Assembly: GCF_905220415.1 (NCBI RefSeq)
Contig: NC_059543.1
Coordinates: 5,270,001-5,334,000 of the forward strand
Reading direction: 5' to 3'
Length of the DNA: 64,000 bases
Source: Colias croceus
Taxonomy: Eukaryota > Arthropoda > Insecta > Lepidoptera > Pieridae
Each line of letters opens with the position of its first letter. The first letter of the stretch is position 1. Under the pieces are notes generated by a model. That model was not told where the DNA came from and ran no database searches. It saw only the letters and a list, made by a program, of their open reading frames with translations. A program made the position numbers and the translations under genes. This document shows positions 61,001 through 64,000 of this stretch, piece after piece.

Positions 61001-64000
61001 GACATGAAATATTAGGGTATGTCCTAACTCCCAAGTATGTAGGACTATATTATCTAGTCGGTCTACGGATATTCATAATGTCTTAGCCGAATACCCTTAT
61101 AAATAAATCTTACGAGATAAGATAGTATGGTCCCTGCATGTAAGGATTAAATTTACTTCAGTATTATCAGAGGAAGATGATGTAGTTTTGATAACTATTT
61201 GGTTACTGGATAAATAAAATTTATAGAGAGTCTGGATGGGATTTTATGATTTAATCATTAAACCAGTATCAAGTCTGATAACTTAGAAATGCTTCTTAGG
61301 CTAAATTAGCTCGTATCAGAATGGTTTGACATATTTGGTATATTTATGATATGGTGTTCTTGAAACATAATGGAATTGCCACGGAAAGCTTTGCTCAACT
61401 CATATCTATATCATACGTTCGTAATAATGTTTTAGATGAGACGCACAATGTCACAAATAAACTTTATATTGCACATTCAAAATAACAGGTAACGACTAAT
61501 AAAACAAAAGATTAATCCCCGAACTTTTATGTGTCGCATCGCAATTTCATAACTACTTTCTTGAGCTCTCATAAAATAAATCTCATAACTTTTTGTTCAC
61601 GACACATTTCGGTTACGAGTGTCGTTTAATAGCGAAATCGAATGGTTTTATTGAGTACCTTCGCATTTACGATCAGATTCCACAAACTTTGGAAATAAAT
61701 CACAAAAAAAGATTTTCAATTTACATTTTTTACAAGGCGACCCGTCTCTTAATATAATATGCACTGAACTCTGAAAGTTCTAGAACAAATACATCGACAA
61801 AATAGGTTTCAAGAATAGTTTTTCTTACCGATATTATTTCCATTGTCATCTTTATATTGTGTGGAACCACCGAGTTGTTTTAAATGAGCTATTACGATTC
61901 CCAAAGTGAATGTGGACATCGGCGGAGTTCTTTCAAAATAATCTTTCACTGCGCCTGGTTCATCAGTTCTAAAAATCAAAGTTATGTATACAAACAAACG
62001 TCTAATAAACGACAAACAAGTGAATATTTCTTCCTTTCTTGCAAACAACAAATAATGAAGGAAATTATAGTTTCCATTAGTGTCAATAACTCAGAATAAT
62101 TGAAAAAAATGGTATTTTGCCCAATACTTCTTTATTTATATTAATCTAAAGGAACCAGTTGATTTAGTTATAAACTTAATTATGAAGCCTAATATAAATT
62201 GGCAATCAGAATATCATTATTTCATGTTTACTTACATATTTTCAGTCTTAGCAACGGGTGTGTTGCTAAGAGCGATCATGTCCCGTGGTCTCACGACTGT
62301 TAATTCAAACGGAGTCTTGTAACCTGGTTCATCAAAACAAGGGAACATTCGCCTTGCGTTGTTCGGACGAAGCTGGGTGCCAGCAACGATGCTAAAAATG
62401 AATTAAATAATAATATCTGTACAAATTTATTCTAAAATATGCTCATGAACTTTCTACCCTTTTCCTTTAATATATGACACTTTCCGTAAATGGATCCCCT
62501 TATCAATCAGTTTTCTAAAGAGATGTTATAGCATGCAATGCCGAGACGAAAAATATAATATTTTTAGTGATAGTAGATAAGTAGAGGGAGAAATCTGAAG
62601 TATTTTATTCAATACGCTCTCGTACCGGATTTATGAATTTAACCTGTAGTAAAGGAAAATATTGGACGAAAAACTTGTAAAATTTAAAATATTTGTGGTA
62701 TAATCCGTACGCATTTTCCCATAACTGTAAGAAAATGTATTGCTGAAATAAAATTGTCAACCCTTTAAGATTCGAATTCGCTTCCAGGGAAATACCCAAA
62801 GCGATTTAAGGAAGGTATGTGACTTATTCGTTCAAAGATTTTTGGGTTATGATATAATATGAATACTACTACTAAGTACTATAATATTTTGAAAGAATCA
62901 CTTTATTCACTATAGAATCGATATTGCGAGGTTTTTTTTTCTATGTGATATCTAACGTTAACGATTTCATCGTAGTTATAATATTTGTGTCCCTTTTTTC
63001 ACAGAATGCATTTTCCTTTTTTTTACGAATTCCAACCGAATTCCAGTTACAGTACGAAACCGACGTGAGCAAACTATATTGTGGTGGTATACCATACGTT
63101 ATTCTTCTAAATAAGCAGTACTTTTTATTGAGTATCAATACGAATTAAATGTAAAATGTGTGTAAAATGTATGTAAAAATAAAATAAAAATTAAAAAATT
63201 AATTACAGGCTATATTTAAAATGAAACATATTTGTATAATCACTTATACACAATGTGCTCTCTTATAAAACTTCTGGACTAAAGATAAGCAGTTTTACAA
63301 ACTTACCGCTCTTCATCGACCTCAGTTTTGTAAGTCGACGTGAAGAAACCATCAGTTGATGTGGTTTGCAAGTTCCCTTTGAAACTGAAGTCCAAGTAGC
63401 CTAAAGTGGACTTAGGAACTGTTCTGCCCAACCGCAACGTTAGAATCGGCTTCTTGGTATCCATCCTCATCTTTTTTATTGCCACCTTTTCCATTTTCCT
63501 ATAGATATATTGGAAAAACTCAGTATGTATGGTGTAATCGTAAACTTTGGAAATGAACATAATATGTTATACATTGATAGATAAAAACTGTTTTACATAG
63601 CAATCGTTTGATTGCACTACCTTGCACTATTTCAAAATCAATATAAATTTGTGTGTCTTATTTTGATAATCTCTAAAGTATAAATACATTTGCTTTAAAG
63701 TCCTCTATACATATGACCACAATACCAGACTTACCCGGATTCTTCAATATACACTTCATAATTTGTCACTTCCAAGTCGTGAGCGCAGTGCACACTTATT
63801 TCGTCTGAATCTTGTAGCCACGTGACATTAATCTTCACATGACCTTTGAACAGTGCATCTTCCAAATACGGTTCGATATCTAGATGGTAGCCAGTGGGTT
63901 CGACAGTTTTTTCTAAACGAGCTTCAAGAGTTAGAGCATGGGCATTGTTTAAGTCTATACTTCGGGTTTTGATGATGTGAAGACCTTGTATGTTCTGACC
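52033..64000 (-). CDS. M1 aminopeptidase-like protein, catalytic residues replaced (5' end outside window)
   Basis: Thirteen exons on minus: 63735-64000 (partial), 63307-63498, 62236-62391, 61829-61968, 60311-60500, 59845-59995, 58637-58845, 58089-58272, 57584-57782, 55788-56062, 54776-54972, 52753-53067 and 52033-52300. All GT-AG, phases consistent, no internal stop: 913 residues. The N-terminal M1 beta domain begins near EKTVEPTGYHLDIEPYLE; NNARRMFPCFDEPGYKTPF follows; the C-terminal ERAP1-like domain ends in a hydrophilic tail, with no GPI-type hydrophobic end. The active site is abnormal (residues counted from the window edge). GAMEN reads KPVDN (304-308). HExxH reads QEITY (329-333). The third zinc ligand is K352, at the canonical spacing. 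The usual catalytic Tyr aligns with G398. Surrounding residues (WGLI, WW.D) persist. M1 enzymes cut N-terminal residues using zinc; this one probably cannot, so a binding or scaffold role is inferred. At least 28 residues precede the domain and continue off the edge. Confidence 0.93.
53289..53461 (+). mobile_element. Non-autonomous Helitron, 'GGGGCG' subfamily
   Basis: Starts TCTTAATATATATATATAAA and ends GGGGCGGACCACTAG before T. Shares 'catgtgcagttcgatccaac' with the minus copy at 14795. Inserted in the intron between M1 exons 54776-54972 and 52753-53067. Confidence 0.78.
53465..54770. other. M1 intron sequence, no further feature
   Basis: AT-rich intron. The word 'gtattataggcattatgaa'-like text near 54000-54060 forms a weak imperfect inverted repeat ('aggtacc'/'taggtatttcgtaatgc'), not supported as an element. 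Confidence 0.4.
56070..57580. other. M1 intron sequence, no further feature
   Basis: The largest gap between M1 exons (56063-57583). A short 'gactagcaactcaacccggc' at about 56190 looks like a decayed Helitron 3' end in reverse. No alternative exon could be supported. Confidence 0.4.
59026..59254 (-). mobile_element. Non-autonomous Helitron (Lep1-like), full-length
   Basis: Reversed, it runs from TCCATACTTAATATTATAAAT to GCGGGCGGAAACCTAG with host A and T at the ends. Nearly the same as the 46175 copy. Located in the M1 intron between exons 59845-59995 and 58637-58845. Confidence 0.87.
59617..59832 (-). mobile_element. Helitron, short subfamily, rearranged with an internal palindrome
   Basis: Reversed, the body starts 'ataaagctgaagagt'-like text ('ctataaagctgaagagtttg' family), then 'cgaggaaggc', then a perfect palindrome of 22-bp arms (59667-59688 and 59694-59715) around ggtat, then 'gcggtgccacgcgggtgaaac'. 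A plus-oriented CTAG end (cgaagcgcagctag) abuts it at 59620. The element stops about 12 bp from the donor of M1 exon 59845-59995. Confidence 0.65.
60515..61800. other. M1 intron sequence, no further feature
   Basis: Intron between exons 61829-61968 and 60311-60500. No repeat or extra exon recognised. Confidence 0.4.
62400..63300. other. M1 intron sequence, no further feature
   Basis: Intron between exons 63307-63498 and 62236-62391. Opposite-strand open frames at 62924-63148 are AT-driven and not supported as genes. Confidence 0.4.

Noticed and set aside
52033..64000. M1 gene as a pseudogene
   Set aside because: No stop or frame error in 13 exons and all splice sites intact; the changes are confined to functional residues, so a pseudoenzyme is the better reading.

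Overview
The window looks like a piece of a lepidopteran (moth or butterfly) chromosome. It is AT-rich, and its genes are split into short exons by introns full of transposable-element debris. Many short elements begin TC, end CTAG and sit between A and T, which is the Helitron (Lep1-like) pattern common in Lepidoptera. tRNA-derived SINEs, a Jockey-type LINE and several MITE families are also present. No bacterial, viral or CRISPR features were seen. I rebuilt three genes by hand from frame, splice-site and phase agreement; all three are on the minus strand.

Layout: 1-9480 is non-coding, with one Helitron and one hairpin. 9652-17926 is a complete ten-exon cytochrome P450 (CYP4-clan type, 492 residues) whose introns carry Helitrons and a 5'-truncated Jockey LINE flanked by a perfect 12-bp target-site duplication. 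18000-46500 is a gene-poor stretch of repeats: two SINE families, a Harbinger-like MITE, other fold-back elements, a perfect 30-bp-stem hairpin, LINE debris and one decayed P450 exon on the plus strand at 39795-39951. 46504-48390 is a small three-exon gene for a secreted protein with two WAP four-disulfide-core domains (125 residues), probably with an upstream non-coding exon near 49385. 50869-51699 is a Helitron split by a second copy of the same family. 52033 to the right edge is the 3' part (13 exons, 913 residues) of an M1-family aminopeptidase-like gene that continues beyond 64000.

The most interesting observation is the M1 gene. Its reading frame and splice phases are intact over all 13 exons and the M1 fold is easy to follow. 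However, the three zinc ligands (H, H, E) read Q, Y and K, the exopeptidase GAMEN motif reads KPVDN, and the usual transition-state tyrosine appears to be glycine. This is the picture of a conserved pseudoenzyme rather than a pseudogene. The three genes do not form an obvious pathway: the P450 suggests xenobiotic or endogenous lipid metabolism, the WAP protein extracellular protease inhibition or defence, and the M1 homologue an extracellular, possibly gut or cell-surface, non-catalytic role. These roles are inferred from family membership only.
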